Source: Dehalococcoidia bacterium | Lineage (GTDB): Bacteria > Chloroflexota > Dehalococcoidia > Lucifugimonadales > Lucifugimonadaceae | Reading direction: 5' to 3' | Length of the DNA: 64,000 bases | Assembly (NCBI GenBank): GCA_022451965.1 | Contig: JAKUNJ010000005.1 | Span: 85,465 to 149,464, forward strand | Shown: positions 50,460-60,744 of the stretch, piece by piece | How positions within the stretch are numbered: the stretch's first letter is position 1 | Layout: the number at the start of each line of letters is the position of its first letter | The notes under the pieces: generated by a model | Database searches by the model: none | What the model saw: only the letters and a program-made list of their open reading frames with translations | Told to the model about the DNA's origin: nothing | Position numbers and translations under genes: made by a program

Positions 50460-51695
50460 ATGTTATTCAATAAGTTAAGTAATCTAAATATACCTTCACA
50501 AATTGTATTCACTATCATCCCATTAGGATTAATAATTATGGGAGATAGTATTTTGTATATAATTCTTCCATCTAATTATGAATATTTTCAAATAAAAGAA
50601 TTTTTGGGAATAGATGGAGGTTTTTGGGTTGGTTTTATATTATCAATAAATAGATTTATTAGATTTTTTTCTAATATTTTTTCTGTGAAAGTAATTAAAT
50701 CATTAGGTTTTAAAAATACTATGTATTTTGCTTCAATCTTAGGAGCAGGATCAACATTTGGATATGCAGTTTTTAAGGGAGTTTTCTTAATTATAATCAT
50801 GAGAATAATTTGGGGGATTTCATACTCATTATTCCGATTATGTTATCAATTGAAAATCTTTTCGTATGATTCATCAAATTTTGGTATAAATATTGGATTT
50901 TGCTTGAGTGTTCAAAGACTGGGTAGTTTTATAGCAGTCACTTTTGGGGTTTACTTAGCTACTGTATTTGGGCTTTTTAATATTCTTTTTCTGCTATCTA
51001 TATTCTTAATACCAGCATTTATTATTATTACAAAAATCAAAGAAATAGATCTTGCTAGAGTTTCTGATAATAAATTACGCTGGAATTTATTATTTTTTGA
51101 TTACTCTGATTTATTAAGAAGAAATATTTTACTTTTATCTTTTTTTAAGTTTTCATCATCTTTCACCTCCAATGGCTTAGCCATAGCTACAATTATCCCT
51201 TTCTTAATTAGTATTAATAAATCTTATTCTGTTGAATCTATTATTCTAATAGCTGGTCTAATTGTAGGATTCCGATGGATTGCTGATATTATCTCAGGAA
51301 TAATATTTGGTTATTTATCGGATAAATTTGGAAGGAAAAAAAATATAATTACTAGCTCTATTATAATGATAGTTGCTATAATATTTTCCATCTCAGGTAT
51401 AGAATTTTATCTAAGTATTTTTTGCATAGTAATGATGTTTTTTCTGAGTGTTTCACTTGAAACTTCACTAGATTCACAATTAGGTGATATTTCTCCAAAT
51501 AAACAAAAATCAAGTATTCTTTCTAGGTACTCTACATGGCAAGATTTAGGAGCAGCATTTGGACCAATAATTGGATACACTATAGGAATATATTTAGGTG
51601 TTCAATACGGATATATATTTTCTTTAATTTTGATTTTTTTGTGCTTATATTTTTATACTCTTAAATTTAAGAGCTCTACCAATCTAATTGATTAA
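50460..51695 (+). CDS. MFS transporter
   Basis: This 411-residue protein has about 12 hydrophobic segments. The second motif-A-like loop YLSDKFGRKKNII lies between helices 8 and 9 near residue 285, and the first half has a degenerate loop (VKVIKSLGFKNTM). Substrate unknown. No Shine-Dalgarno site is visible at the ATG. Its 3' end overlaps the convergent lipoprotein gene by 20 bases. Confidence 0.85.
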   Translation: MLFNKLSNLNIPSQIVFTIIPLGLIIMGDSILYIILPSNYEYFQIKEFLGIDGGFWVGFILSINRFIRFFSNIFSVKVIKSLGFKNTMYFASILGAGSTFGYAVFKGVFLIIIMRIIWGISYSLFRLCYQLKIFSYDSSNFGINIGFCLSVQRLGSFIAVTFGVYLATVFGLFNILFLLSIFLIPAFIIITKIKEIDLARVSDNKLRWNLLFFDYSDLLRRNILLLSFFKFSSSFTSNGLAIATIIPFLISINKSYSVESIILIAGLIVGFRWIADIISGIIFGYLSDKFGRKKNIITSSIIMIVAIIFSISGIEFYLSIFCIVMMFFLSVSLETSLDSQLGDISPNKQKSSILSRYSTWQDLGAAFGPIIGYTIGIYLGVQYGYIFSLILIFLCLYFYTLKFKSSTNLID

Positions 51696-52704
51696 AATTT
51701 TCATTTGAGTTTAAGATTATATTTTGATTTGATCCATCTCCATTCATTTTATAAATATCTCCTCTTCCATATGCGTCAGAAGTAAAAATAATACTTTTAT
51801 TTCTTTCAGACCAAGAAAGATTTTTTTCATTAACTTCATTATTAGTAAGTCTATTATTTTTACTATTTCTGATTTCATGTATATATATTTCATTATTTCC
51901 ATTTGAGTCACTTATATATAAAATTTTATTTCCTCCGTAGGCCCATTTAGCCTCAATAATATTAATATCTTCTTTTGGATGTATTTTTTTTATATTTTCT
52001 TTACTCATTTCTGAATAATTTGTAAAGTTTTCTAAAATCTTATGGATATCTTGAAAAATATAAATACTTCTAATGTCATTATTAGTTTTAGAAAAAAGTA
52101 TATACTCACCATTTGGACTCCAAACTGGATTTAAACCTTCTGATAGAAAAATTTCGTTTACTCCCCTTGGATTTGATATATAAATAGAATTTTCAATGGT
52201 ATAAACAATCCATTTATTATTAGGCGACCAAGATCCTAAATTCGCTTTTTTATCTGCTCTTGTTATAGGCAAGAAAGTTTCTGATTCCAAGTTATAAAGA
52301 TAAATATTACTATATTTTTTTTTACTTTCGAATTCTATTGCTATTTCTTTGGAATCTGGGGACCAGTCGTAATGTATAACATTACCAAAATTATTACTAA
52401 TTAATCTTAAGTTTATTCCCTCATTATCACTTATCCATAAATTTTTAGTATTATTTTTCTCTGATATAAAACTAAAGTATTGTTTATTTGGGGACCATTT
52501 TGGATTATAAGAGTTAGTACTTAAGTTAGTTATATACTTAAATCCTGGATCTCTTTCTTTTTGAATAAGAACTATCCTAGAAATGCCTTCAATAACTTCT
52601 TCAGCTAATATGTGCTCATTTAGACTTGATCGACACGAAGTCAAAAAGATCAAACATAATAGAAATAATGTAATTATCTTAAATTTTATAATATGTTTTT
52701 TCAT
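51676..52704 (-). CDS. TolB-like beta-propeller lipoprotein
   Basis: The 342-residue protein starts with a lipoprotein signal ending LTSC (residue about 24) and then shows about six repeats of the WSP(N/D)xxxI/Y type: YNPKWSPNKQYFSFIS, YDWSPDSKEIAIEF, GSWSPNNKWIVYT, PVWSPNGEYILFS, and WSERNKSIIFTSD. This is the PD40/TolB propeller. No Tol-Pal genes are nearby, so a sensor or binding role at the outer face is more likely than TolB itself. Function unknown. Confidence 0.8.
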   Translation of the reverse strand: MKKHIIKFKIITLFLLCLIFLTSCRSSLNEHILAEEVIEGISRIVLIQKERDPGFKYITNLSTNSYNPKWSPNKQYFSFISEKNNTKNLWISDNEGINLRLISNNFGNVIHYDWSPDSKEIAIEFESKKKYSNIYLYNLESETFLPITRADKKANLGSWSPNNKWIVYTIENSIYISNPRGVNEIFLSEGLNPVWSPNGEYILFSKTNNDIRSIYIFQDIHKILENFTNYSEMSKENIKKIHPKEDINIIEAKWAYGGNKILYISDSNGNNEIYIHEIRNSKNNRLTNNEVNEKNLSWSERNKSIIFTSDAYGRGDIYKMNGDGSNQNIILNSNENFNQLDW

Positions 52705-52764
52705 AAAAAGTTTTTTTTTGTAGTTTAACGATTATAATCAAAAATCAAATTTGATAGCATTTTA

Positions 52765-52770
52765 TATAAT
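52765..52770 (+). promoter_or_regulatory. TATAAT -10 candidate for the luciferase-like gene
   Basis: A perfect TATAAT lies 20 bases before the ATG of the flavin monooxygenase gene, followed by an AGAGGAT site. No -35 element at the proper distance is clear. Confidence 0.35.
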
Positions 52771-52790
52771 TTACATAATAAGAGGATAAA

Positions 52791-53966
52791 ATGAAATTTT
52801 CTTTTTTTTCAATGCCATTACATCTTCCTAACGAAAATCCATCATTGGCATTTAAACGAGATATGGATTTAATAAAATTAGCTGATGATTTAGGATACGA
52901 TGGTTTTTTTGTTGGTGAACATCATACTGCAGCCTGGGAAAATATTCCATCTCCTGAAATATTTTTATCAAAAGCCTCAGCATATGCTAAAAGAATGCAA
53001 TTAGGATCATCTTTGGTAAGCTTACCTTTTCATCATCCATTTAACGTTGCTGAAAGATTTGCGTTTTTAGATCATTTGACCGAAGGAAGAGCGGTGCTAG
53101 GAGTTGGTCCTTGTAGTTTACCTCCGGATGTAAAATTATATAATATTCCTCCTCAAGACTTAAATCCGATGATGAGAGAGTCACTAGAAATTATAGATTT
53201 ATTATTAAGGTCTGACGAACCAGTTAGCTATTCAGGGAAATTTTGGAATATAGAAGATATGTTTATACAATTAAAATCTTATCAGCAGCCTAGATTACCA
53301 TTTGCTACAGCATCAGTAGGTTCTGAAAGATCTCTAGAATTTGCCTCAATGTACGATATGCATATATGGTCATTAGCCTTAGAAATTACTCCCCCCAAAG
53401 CAATTCATTGGTCAAAACAATGGAAGAAAGTTGAAGAATTTGCTAACAGATTAGGAACATCTCCGTCAAAAGAAGATTCGAGAGTGGTTACTTATGTTCA
53501 TTTAGCTGAAACAACAAAGCAAGCATGGGATGAAGTTGAAAAAGCTATTGAAAGGGATATTCATGAATACTTTTATGTAATTGGAGGGCATGAAAGTTGG
53601 TTAATTGATCAGGATCAAGATCCTTATTCTCTTACTGCTAAAGAGATCGTAGAGTCTAGAAATTGGATAGTGGGAACTCCTGAAGATGCTATTAAGAAAA
53701 TTAATGAAATGAATGAAAAAGCAGATGGATTAGGTGGATTAATGTTCACGACTCATGAATGGACTAATAAGAATGCAATAAATAATTCTTTAGAACTTTT
53801 TGCTAGGTATGTTATGCCTGAATTTAAGGGTCATTCAAAATCAATCAAAAAAGCTTGGGAGCTAACAAAGAATGATAGAAAAAATAATAAAATACCAAGT
53901 TTATCATCTAAAGATTCTACTCCAAACTTAAGAGAACATAAATCAAATCTTTTCATAAATAGATAA
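52791..53966 (+). CDS. LLM-class (bacterial luciferase-like) flavin-dependent monooxygenase
   Basis: This 391-residue TIM-barrel flavoprotein has DLGYDGFFVGEHHTAAWENIPSPEIFLS near residue 35, RMQLGSSLVSLPFHHPFNVAERFAFLDHL and EGRAVLGVGPCSLPPD, the core of FMN-dependent monooxygenases. The C-terminal region includes IVGTPEDAIKKI. Such enzymes cut ring, sulfonate or ester bonds; SAR202 genomes are noted for many of them. The M20 peptidase gene follows after 1 base, so they may work on one substrate. Confidence 0.92.
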   Translation: MKFSFFSMPLHLPNENPSLAFKRDMDLIKLADDLGYDGFFVGEHHTAAWENIPSPEIFLSKASAYAKRMQLGSSLVSLPFHHPFNVAERFAFLDHLTEGRAVLGVGPCSLPPDVKLYNIPPQDLNPMMRESLEIIDLLLRSDEPVSYSGKFWNIEDMFIQLKSYQQPRLPFATASVGSERSLEFASMYDMHIWSLALEITPPKAIHWSKQWKKVEEFANRLGTSPSKEDSRVVTYVHLAETTKQAWDEVEKAIERDIHEYFYVIGGHESWLIDQDQDPYSLTAKEIVESRNWIVGTPEDAIKKINEMNEKADGLGGLMFTTHEWTNKNAINNSLELFARYVMPEFKGHSKSIKKAWELTKNDRKNNKIPSLSSKDSTPNLREHKSNLFINR

Positions 53967-53967
53967 A

Positions 53968-55329
53968 ATGATAACTGTTGAAAATCTATATTCTGAAATA
54001 GATAATAATTTAGATAGACTAATTTTACTGCATCAAAACTTAATAAAAATTCAATCTGTGAATTCAGGATATATGCCTACTGGAAATGAAACTGAAGTTG
54101 CTAATTTTTGTTCAAACTGGCTCAATGATTATGGTATAGACTCTACTATTCTTTCTAGAGATCCTAATAGAGGAAATCTAATTTCAGAATATCCTTATTC
54201 AAAAGGTAGTAAAAAACTTTTATTGATGTCTCATTCAGATGTTGTTCCAGTGGAAAATTATGATAAATGGGATAAAGATCCATTTAGTGCAGAACTTATC
54301 GAAGGAAAAATTTGGGGTAGAGGTTCATCAGATTGTAAAGGATTATTAGCTTCACAAATGATGGCACTTTCAATATTAGCGGAAAAGAAAATAAAACTTA
54401 ATGAGAAGGTAACTTTAGTATGCGGATCTGACGAAGAGCATGGAGGAAGATATGGATTTGGCTGGTTAGTAGACAACCATCCAGAACAATTAAGATATGA
54501 GTACGCAGTAAACGAAGGTGGTGGATCTCCAGTTACTATAGGAAATAATTTATATTATTTATTAGGAACTGGTGAAAAGGGAAGACTTGAGATAAAAATC
54601 ACTATTAAAGGTGAAAGCTCTCATGCTTCAGTGCCTTGGATGGGAACTAATGCAATGGGACCCACTGCTAATGCTATAACTGAAATATTAAATTACTCAC
54701 CTGAACTCGATTGCTCTACTGATATATTCAATTATCTAAATTTATTTGGTATTGAGACGAAACCTTCTATAAATAATATTGACCTAATTATTTCTGAAGC
54801 TTATGAAAAAAATCCTAGTTTAGGATCTCTGCTAAAAGCTCTATCAAGAATGACTATTACTCCTACAATTATTAAGGGTGGAATTAAGTCTAACTCAGTG
54901 CCAGAAAGTATTGAAATGATTCTAGATGTGCGAACTCTTCCTAATCAAAATGATATTGATGTTTCAGTAGCACTTGATAATCTACTTAAGGATATTCCTA
55001 ATCTTACATATGAAATAGATTATATGGCGAGACCCAATTCTTCCCCATTTGATACCGAACTTCTAGAAGCAATAAAAAAATCTCAAGCATTAAGTGTTGA
55101 AAGAGATGATATTCAGTGGATACCAGCTGTATCAAATGGCTTTACTGATTCAAGATTTACAAGAGATTTAGGGGTAATCACTTATGGCTTTAGAGGAACT
55201 CATCCTGATGATGATCCAAATACTGAGAATGTTCATGGTACTGATGAAAATTATGGAGTAAAATCGCTAGTTAGTTCTTCAAAAACAATGCTTGGAATCA
55301 TTTGGGAATTATGCGATCCTGTTACATAG
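53968..55329 (+). CDS. M20-family metallopeptidase/deacylase
   Basis: The 453-residue protein has the M20 metal-site motifs: MSHSDVVPV with metal-binding His and Asp, GRGSSDCKG with the bridging Asp, the Glu pair in [12 protein letters not shown], and a dimerisation domain insert with [10 protein letters not shown] final His lies in [11 protein letters not shown]. Members release acyl or peptidyl groups such as in ArgE, DapE and carboxypeptidases. The substrate is unknown. It follows the flavin monooxygenase by 1 base, and its 3' end overlaps ilvD on the other strand by 8 bases. Confidence 0.9.
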   Translation: MITVENLYSEIDNNLDRLILLHQNLIKIQSVNSGYMPTGNETEVANFCSNWLNDYGIDSTILSRDPNRGNLISEYPYSKGSKKLLLMSHSDVVPVENYDKWDKDPFSAELIEGKIWGRGSSDCKGLLASQMMALSILAEKKIKLNEKVTLVCGSDEEHGGRYGFGWLVDNHPEQLRYEYAVNEGGGSPVTIGNNLYYLLGTGEKGRLEIKITIKGESSHASVPWMGTNAMGPTANAITEILNYSPELDCSTDIFNYLNLFGIETKPSINNIDLIISEAYEKNPSLGSLLKALSRMTITPTIIKGGIKSNSVPESIEMILDVRTLPNQNDIDVSVALDNLLKDIPNLTYEIDYMARPNSSPFDTELLEAIKKSQALSVERDDIQWIPAVSNGFTDSRFTRDLGVITYGFRGTHPDDDPNTENVHGTDENYGVKSLVSSSKTMLGIIWELCDPVT

Positions 55330-57022
55330 TTATTGCTCCTTTTGAAGCAGGTTGAACAAGTTTAATGTATTTACCTAGAGTGCCTCTATTATATAGCGGA
55401 GGTCTAGGCTTCCATTTAGAAAGTCTATTTTTTATTTCATTTTCATCTACCAATAAATTTAACTCAAATTTTTCTAGATTAATTTCTATAGAATCTCCAT
55501 TCTTAACTGCTGCAATAGGACCTCCAATAGCAGCTTCAGGACCTAAATGGCCTATTATTGCACCTGTGGATCCTCCAGAAAATCTTCCATCTGTCACAAG
55601 ATAAACACTTTCACTTAATCCTTGCCCGACAAGAGCACCTGTAATTGAAAGCATCTCTCTCATACCTGGGCCACCCTTTGGTCCCTCATATCTTATGATT
55701 ACTACATCACCTGCAATTATTTCTCTTTTTCTAAGAGCTTCCATTGCTTGTTCTTCTTGATCAAAAACTTTGGCCGGTCCAGTAAATTTTTTACCAAAAT
55801 CATGTCCTGCTACTTTTAGTACACAACCATCTGTAGCTAAATTGCCAAAAAGTGTAACTAAACCTCCTGTCTTAGAAATTGGATTGTCTACATGTCTTAC
55901 AATATTGTTTTCAGATAAATTAGGATCGACATCCATAAGATTTTCTTTAATTGTTTTGCCTGTAACAGTAAGTTCGTCACCATGTAAAAGTCCTGCATCT
56001 AAAAGTCTTTTCATTACTAGTGGAACCCCACCTACTTTATCTAAATCAAACATTACGTATTTACCACCAGGTTTCATATCAGCTAGAAGAGGCGTTCTCA
56101 TTGAGATTTCATGAATATCTTTTAGACTAAGTTTTACTCCAATTTCATTAGCTATAGCAGGTAAATGTAGAGCTGTATTAGTTGACCCCCCCATTGCCAC
56201 AACTAAAGTAACTGCATTTTCAAAAGCTTTTTTGGTTAAGATATCTGATGGTCTTATATTTTTTCTAACTAGATTCATTACCGCTATTCCAGCTTCTTTA
56301 GAGGAATCTTTTTTTCTTTGATCAACTGCTGCTTCTGATGCTGACCCAGGTAGACTTAATCCAAGTGCTTCACCTATACTTGACATAGTATTTGCAGTGA
56401 ACATTCCTCCGCATGAACCTGGACCAGGGCAGGCATTGATTTCAATTTCTTTTAGCTGTTCGTCATTAATTTCTCCAGATTGTCTTTTGCCTACAGCCTC
56501 AAAAGCACTGATTATAGTAAGATCTTCACCATTAAGGTGACCAGGTAAAATTGAACCACCATAAACAAAAACACTTGGTATATCTAATCTCGCCATTGCC
56601 ATCATCGCACCCGGTAAGGATTTATCACAGCCTGCTATTGCTACTAGGCCATCATATCTCTCAGCAAAACATACGGTTTCAATAGAATCAGCAATTATTT
56701 CTCTTGATACTAATGAACCTTTCATACCTTCAGTTCCCATAGATATTGCATCTGAGACTGTTATTGTTCCAAACTCAAAAGGAGTACCCTTGGAGTTACT
56801 TATGCCAATTTTTACTTCTTCAGCTAGTGGTCTTATGCCAGAATTACAAGGTGTAACCTCATTATGAGTTGATGCCACGCCTATGAATGGTGCGTTTATA
56901 TCATCATCTTTTAAACCCATGGCTCTCATCATTGATCTATGAGGTGCTCTTGCTACTCCTTCCGTTGTTTCCCAGCTTCTCCACTTTCCTAATTGTCTTT
57001 TTTCTTTTAATTTCTTTTTCAT
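55322..57022 (-). CDS. ilvD: Dihydroxy-acid dehydratase (IlvD)
   Basis: This protein of about 566 residues makes 2-oxoisovalerate and 2-oxo-3-methylvalerate for branched amino acids. The three Fe-S cysteines are in [27 protein letters not shown] and [16 protein letters not shown]; the C-terminal [20 protein letters not shown] is also typical. I take the ATG at 57022 because a GAGG(AG) site precedes it; the ATG at 57037 has none and adds LEEN-like residues outside the family start. Other ilv genes are not in the window. Confidence 0.95.
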   Translation of the reverse strand: MKKKLKEKRQLGKWRSWETTEGVARAPHRSMMRAMGLKDDDINAPFIGVASTHNEVTPCNSGIRPLAEEVKIGISNSKGTPFEFGTITVSDAISMGTEGMKGSLVSREIIADSIETVCFAERYDGLVAIAGCDKSLPGAMMAMARLDIPSVFVYGGSILPGHLNGEDLTIISAFEAVGKRQSGEINDEQLKEIEINACPGPGSCGGMFTANTMSSIGEALGLSLPGSASEAAVDQRKKDSSKEAGIAVMNLVRKNIRPSDILTKKAFENAVTLVVAMGGSTNTALHLPAIANEIGVKLSLKDIHEISMRTPLLADMKPGGKYVMFDLDKVGGVPLVMKRLLDAGLLHGDELTVTGKTIKENLMDVDPNLSENNIVRHVDNPISKTGGLVTLFGNLATDGCVLKVAGHDFGKKFTGPAKVFDQEEQAMEALRKREIIAGDVVIIRYEGPKGGPGMREMLSITGALVGQGLSESVYLVTDGRFSGGSTGAIIGHLGPEAAIGGPIAAVKNGDSIEINLEKFELNLLVDENEIKNRLSKWKPRPPLYNRGTLGKYIKLVQPASKGAITM

Positions 57023-57140
57023 GTTCTCCTCGAGCATATGAATTAATGAATTTTCTGTTTATTATTTTAAGGTAGTATATGACCCTATTGAATCATAAAA
57101 ATATACTATTTCATTATTTTATATATTATTGGAGAGTTTT

Positions 57141-59651
57141 ATGAGTAAAGTTTTAGATAAAGAAAAATTTAGACTACCTAATTTAGCTAGACCTATAAGA
57201 TATGAAATTCATCTATTGCCAAATTTAGAGAATCAAGTATTCAAAGGAACTGTAAATATTGAATTAAGTATTTTAGAGAATACATCATATATTTCACTAA
57301 ATGTTGCTGATATAGAAATATTAGATATGTCTCTTGAAAAAGATTCCGAAAAGATTTCCAATTGGGAAATTGATGAGGACTATGAAATCCTAAAAATCAA
57401 TTTCAAAGATATTATTCCTATAGGTAAGTATAACTTGTTTATAAAATATAATGGTATTTTGAATGATAAACTTAGAGGATTTTATCATTCTTCATTTACT
57501 GATGACAAAGGTCAAATCCAATCTATAGCTACAACTCAGTTTGAATCAACAGATGCAAGAAGGGCTTTTCCTTGTTTTGATGAACCAGATTATAAAGCAG
57601 TTTTTTCTGTCAAACTATCCGTTGAAAAGAATCAATTTTGTTTATCAAATGCTGAAATAAAGAATCAAAACGAAGATGAAAAAAATAATATTAAAATTGT
57701 AGAATTTGAAGATACAATTCCTATGTCTACTTATTTAGTAGCTTTTGTTGTGGGACCTTTTGAGGCTTCTAAAGCAGTGAACGTAGATGGAATTAACTTA
57801 AGAATTATTTATCCAAAAGGAAAAGGGCATTTATGTGATTTTGCTCTTGAATTAGGTGAATATGCATTGAGATATTTTTCAAACTACTACAAAATTCCTT
57901 ATCCTGGAGATAAATTGGATATGGTTGCAATTCCTGATTTTGCTGCTGGTGCAATGGAAAATCTTGGCTGTATTACTTATAGAGAAGCTTTACTTTTAGT
58001 TGATAAAAAACAAGCCACATCAAATGAATTGATAAGAATTGCAGATGTCATTTGTCATGAAATAGCTCATATGTGGTTTGGAGATTTAGTCACAATGAAA
58101 TGGTGGAATGGGATTTGGTTAAATGAAGCATTTGCAACATTTATGGCTACAAAAGCTGTAGCAGATTATAATGAGGATTGGGATAGATGGGCACAATTTT
58201 CATTAGAAAAATCTATGGCTATGGATATTGATTCACTAAGCACTACTAGAGCTATAGAATATCCAGTTATATCACCATCAGATGCAGATGGTATGTTTGA
58301 CTTAATAACTTATGAGAAAGGTGGCTCTATTCTAAGAATGCTTGAACAATTTTTAGGAGAAGACACTTTTCGACAAGGAGTATCAGATTATCTAACAAAA
58401 CATTCATTTTCTAACACTGAAACTGATGACCTTTGGAACGCATTAGAAGAATCCTCTAACCTTCCTGTAAAAAGCATGATGGATACTTGGATTTTTCAAC
58501 CAGGTCATCCAGTTATTTCATATAATCTAAATGGAAAAAATATAGTCTTAAATCAGAGTGTATTTAAGTATTTAAATAATAGTGAATCTGAATTAATTTG
58601 GAGTGTTCCAATATTCATTAAGTATAAGAATAAAGATTCTATAGAATATGAAAAATATTTGCTAGAAAATGAAAAAAGTGAAATTAAATTAAAATCTCAA
58701 ACTAAAGAAATTTTTCTAAATGCAAATGCTTATGGATTCTATAAAGTAAATAATAATTTTGAAAATAGTTTTAATGATATTGACGAATTTTCCTCTGAAG
58801 AAAAATATTCTATGATAGATGATTATTGGTCAATGGTACTCAATGGATCAAAAAATAAGGATGAATTCTTAAATTTTTCATCTATTTTTAAAAAAGAAAC
58901 TGATCCTGACATTTTGACATTACTATACTCTTGTTTTTCGAGTATAAATAGGGTTACAGAAAATAAAACACATTTACAAAGTATAGTTAGACCTATTTTT
59001 GAGAATTCTTTTGAAGAGCTAGACAAAATAAAAAATAGATCAACTAGAGAAATTCAATCTTTAGCAACATCTCTTAGAGCCCTAAGTATACTTATCAATG
59101 ATGATAGTAAAATATTGCTTTCTAAGCAAATATTTAAAGATTTTACAGAAAATAAATCTTTAAATTATGAACCAGATATAGTTTCTAGTGCGATTTCCAT
59201 TACAGCTCATTTTGGAAATTCTGAAACTTTTAATAATTATTTAGAGCTGATGGAAAATGCCAAAACACCTCAAGATGAAGTTAGATTCCAAAGAGCATTA
59301 GTTATTTTCAGGGAAGAAACTCAAATTAAGAAGGTTCATCAGCTTATCTTAGAAGATAAAATTCGTACTCAAGATGCACCTTACTTGCTAGCTGGGGCAC
59401 TAAATAATGAAAATAGTGGATGGTTGACATGGCAATTTATCATTAAAAATTGGGAAATCTTAACCAAAAAATTTCCAGAAAATTCAATTGTTAGGATGCT
59501 TTCAGGTATTAGGTCACTTAATCATAGAAAATATATGGATGAAATAAATAACTTTTTTAATCAAAAAGAAAGAATTTCTCAAGGTAAGCTACAACTAGAG
59601 CAACATTTAGAAAAACTTGAAATAAACGTGAATCTAAGAGAGAGAAACTAA
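57141..59651 (+). CDS. M1-family zinc aminopeptidase
   Basis: This protein of about 836 residues has the GAMEN substrate motif (GAMENLG near residue 270) and the zinc motif HEIAHMWFG (from about 306) with the downstream Glu in WLNEAFATF. It removes N-terminal residues from peptides. The long C-terminal helical domain (about 520-836) resembles tricorn-interacting/ERAP-type M1 enzymes. The ATG at 57141 has GGAG six bases upstream, so the TTG at 57129 is not used. Its stop interlocks with the convergent PAC2 gene. Confidence 0.94.
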   Translation: MSKVLDKEKFRLPNLARPIRYEIHLLPNLENQVFKGTVNIELSILENTSYISLNVADIEILDMSLEKDSEKISNWEIDEDYEILKINFKDIIPIGKYNLFIKYNGILNDKLRGFYHSSFTDDKGQIQSIATTQFESTDARRAFPCFDEPDYKAVFSVKLSVEKNQFCLSNAEIKNQNEDEKNNIKIVEFEDTIPMSTYLVAFVVGPFEASKAVNVDGINLRIIYPKGKGHLCDFALELGEYALRYFSNYYKIPYPGDKLDMVAIPDFAAGAMENLGCITYREALLLVDKKQATSNELIRIADVICHEIAHMWFGDLVTMKWWNGIWLNEAFATFMATKAVADYNEDWDRWAQFSLEKSMAMDIDSLSTTRAIEYPVISPSDADGMFDLITYEKGGSILRMLEQFLGEDTFRQGVSDYLTKHSFSNTETDDLWNALEESSNLPVKSMMDTWIFQPGHPVISYNLNGKNIVLNQSVFKYLNNSESELIWSVPIFIKYKNKDSIEYEKYLLENEKSEIKLKSQTKEIFLNANAYGFYKVNNNFENSFNDIDEFSSEEKYSMIDDYWSMVLNGSKNKDEFLNFSSIFKKETDPDILTLLYSCFSSINRVTENKTHLQSIVRPIFENSFEELDKIKNRSTREIQSLATSLRALSILINDDSKILLSKQIFKDFTENKSLNYEPDIVSSAISITAHFGNSETFNNYLELMENAKTPQDEVRFQRALVIFREETQIKKVHQLILEDKIRTQDAPYLLAGALNNENSGWLTWQFIIKNWEILTKKFPENSIVRMLSGIRSLNHRKYMDEINNFFNQKERISQGKLQLEQHLEKLEINVNLRERN

Positions 59652-60502
59652 TTATCCTCTAAATCTTTTAGAAAATTTTCAATTTCTGGGGGTAAATCTA
59701 ATTTGTCTTCTTGGTATTTATTTTCTTTTTCAAATTGTTTTATCATATCAGATACTTGATTATTATTTGCAAGATTTTTGTGTATGTCCTTGTACTGGCT
59801 TTCCCCTTTTTCTTTTTCAGGTAAATTGGTATCAAATTCATATATTTTTGATAAAATTTCTAGAAGTCTATAGGTAGCTAAAAAATCATCTTCAAGTTTT
59901 ATGTAAAGTGGAATATGAACCATTAATGACAAGGTTTCAATTGATAATTTTTCATGTAAAAATTGGGAAAGTTGAGACGTCATACTTGTAGGGCCTTGGT
60001 AATTAGAACTAGATTTCAAAGATTCATCTAAGGGACTTGGAGGGATCCATCCTTTATAACTGCCCGTTACTGGTAATGGCTTAGTATGAGGCACTGAATC
60101 AAACATACCTCCTATAGAAATATATCTTTTACCGTCTAATTTTTTGATGAGATCAATTATTGCTTCATTAAAATCTTCAGCAAAAGAGTGGGGTTCTAAC
60201 ATATAAATCAAGAAAATATTTTTTTCTGAAGGTAATCTTTTACCAAATACAACAGAATTAGGAATTCTTATTTTCCGTTTACCATTATCATTTAGTATTT
60301 CTGGTCTATAACGAGTCATATCATAATATTTACTTGGCCTTCGTAATTTTCCTAACTCTTCTAAATCAAAAACTTTTACAAGTCTACTGATGGCGTTATG
60401 TCCAACATTTCCAACGTTTATCCAAGGCCTTAAAATAGTTATAAAATGACTATCTTTATAACTCGAAATCGGTATATTTAAATCAAATTCTTCTTTATTC
60501 AA
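59648..60502 (-). CDS. PAC2-family protein (proteasome assembly chaperone-like)
   Basis: The 284-residue protein has the PAC2 start ITILRPWINVGNVGHNAISRLV (residues about 22-43) with FDLEELG, and later GKRYISIGGMFDSVPHTKPLPVTG and YQGPTSMTSQLSQF, all typical. PAC2 proteins are common in Actinobacteria, archaea and Chloroflexota; some are thought to be linked with ligases or proteasomes. The C-terminal about 50 residues are Glu/Lys-rich. The start is TTG with an AGGAT site 11 bases away. No proteasome gene lies in the window. Confidence 0.85.
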   Translation of the reverse strand: MNKEEFDLNIPISSYKDSHFITILRPWINVGNVGHNAISRLVKVFDLEELGKLRRPSKYYDMTRYRPEILNDNGKRKIRIPNSVVFGKRLPSEKNIFLIYMLEPHSFAEDFNEAIIDLIKKLDGKRYISIGGMFDSVPHTKPLPVTGSYKGWIPPSPLDESLKSSSNYQGPTSMTSQLSQFLHEKLSIETLSLMVHIPLYIKLEDDFLATYRLLEILSKIYEFDTNLPEKEKGESQYKDIHKNLANNNQVSDMIKQFEKENKYQEDKLDLPPEIENFLKDLEDN

Positions 60503-60631
60503 TATTTGAAATATCCTATGTTTATTAATAAATTCTACAATCTTATATTAATAAAATATATAAATAGACTAAATTTATTTAGATAAAAATACATTGAAAT
60601 AATTGGTATTTCATTTTATTATTTAAATTAA

Positions 60632-60647
60632 GAAGTAATAATACTTC
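60632..60647. repeat. Short inverted repeat GAAGTA-N4-TACTTC
   Basis: A perfect 6-bp dyad with a 4-base centre in the 319-bp non-coding gap (60503-60821), upstream of the folded element. It could be an operator or the base of a small hairpin. The rest of the gap up to 60660 is AT-rich, and I see nothing else in it. Confidence 0.3.
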
Positions 60648-60667
60648 ATTAAACTATTTATATGAAA

Positions 60668-60744
60668 GGAGGATATTTTAAATTGGATATTAATTATAAG
60701 CGGGGTGTCCTAATCTAAGGCGCCTAGAAGGTTAAGATACCTCC
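60668..60744 (+). promoter_or_regulatory. Folded leader element (three-way-junction-like) upstream of the Nudix gene, riboswitch or attenuator candidate
   Basis: The segment GGAGG-A-TATTTTAA (60668-60681) can pair with TTAAGATACCTCC (60732-60744), a 13-bp closing helix with one bulged A and one G-U. Inside, GGATA (60685-60689) pairs with TGTCC (60706-60710), and CTAAGG at 60715-60720 faces CCTAG at 60723-60727 in a small hairpin. An alternative hairpin AGGT-TAAGAT-ACCT (60729-60742) would break the closing helix. GGAGG could also be a ribosome-binding site for an 11-codon leader peptide from TTG at 60683 to TAA at 60718. I do not recognise a known riboswitch family. Confidence 0.45.

Noticed and set aside
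51676-52704. Annotation as TolB of the Tol-Pal system
   Set aside because: The propeller repeats match, but the protein has a lipoprotein signal rather than TolB's leader, and tolQRA or pal are not nearby.
57023-57037. Upstream ATG start for ilvD
   Set aside because: The codons after this ATG form the ribosome-binding site (GAGGAG) of the ATG at 57022, and the upstream ATG has no such site.
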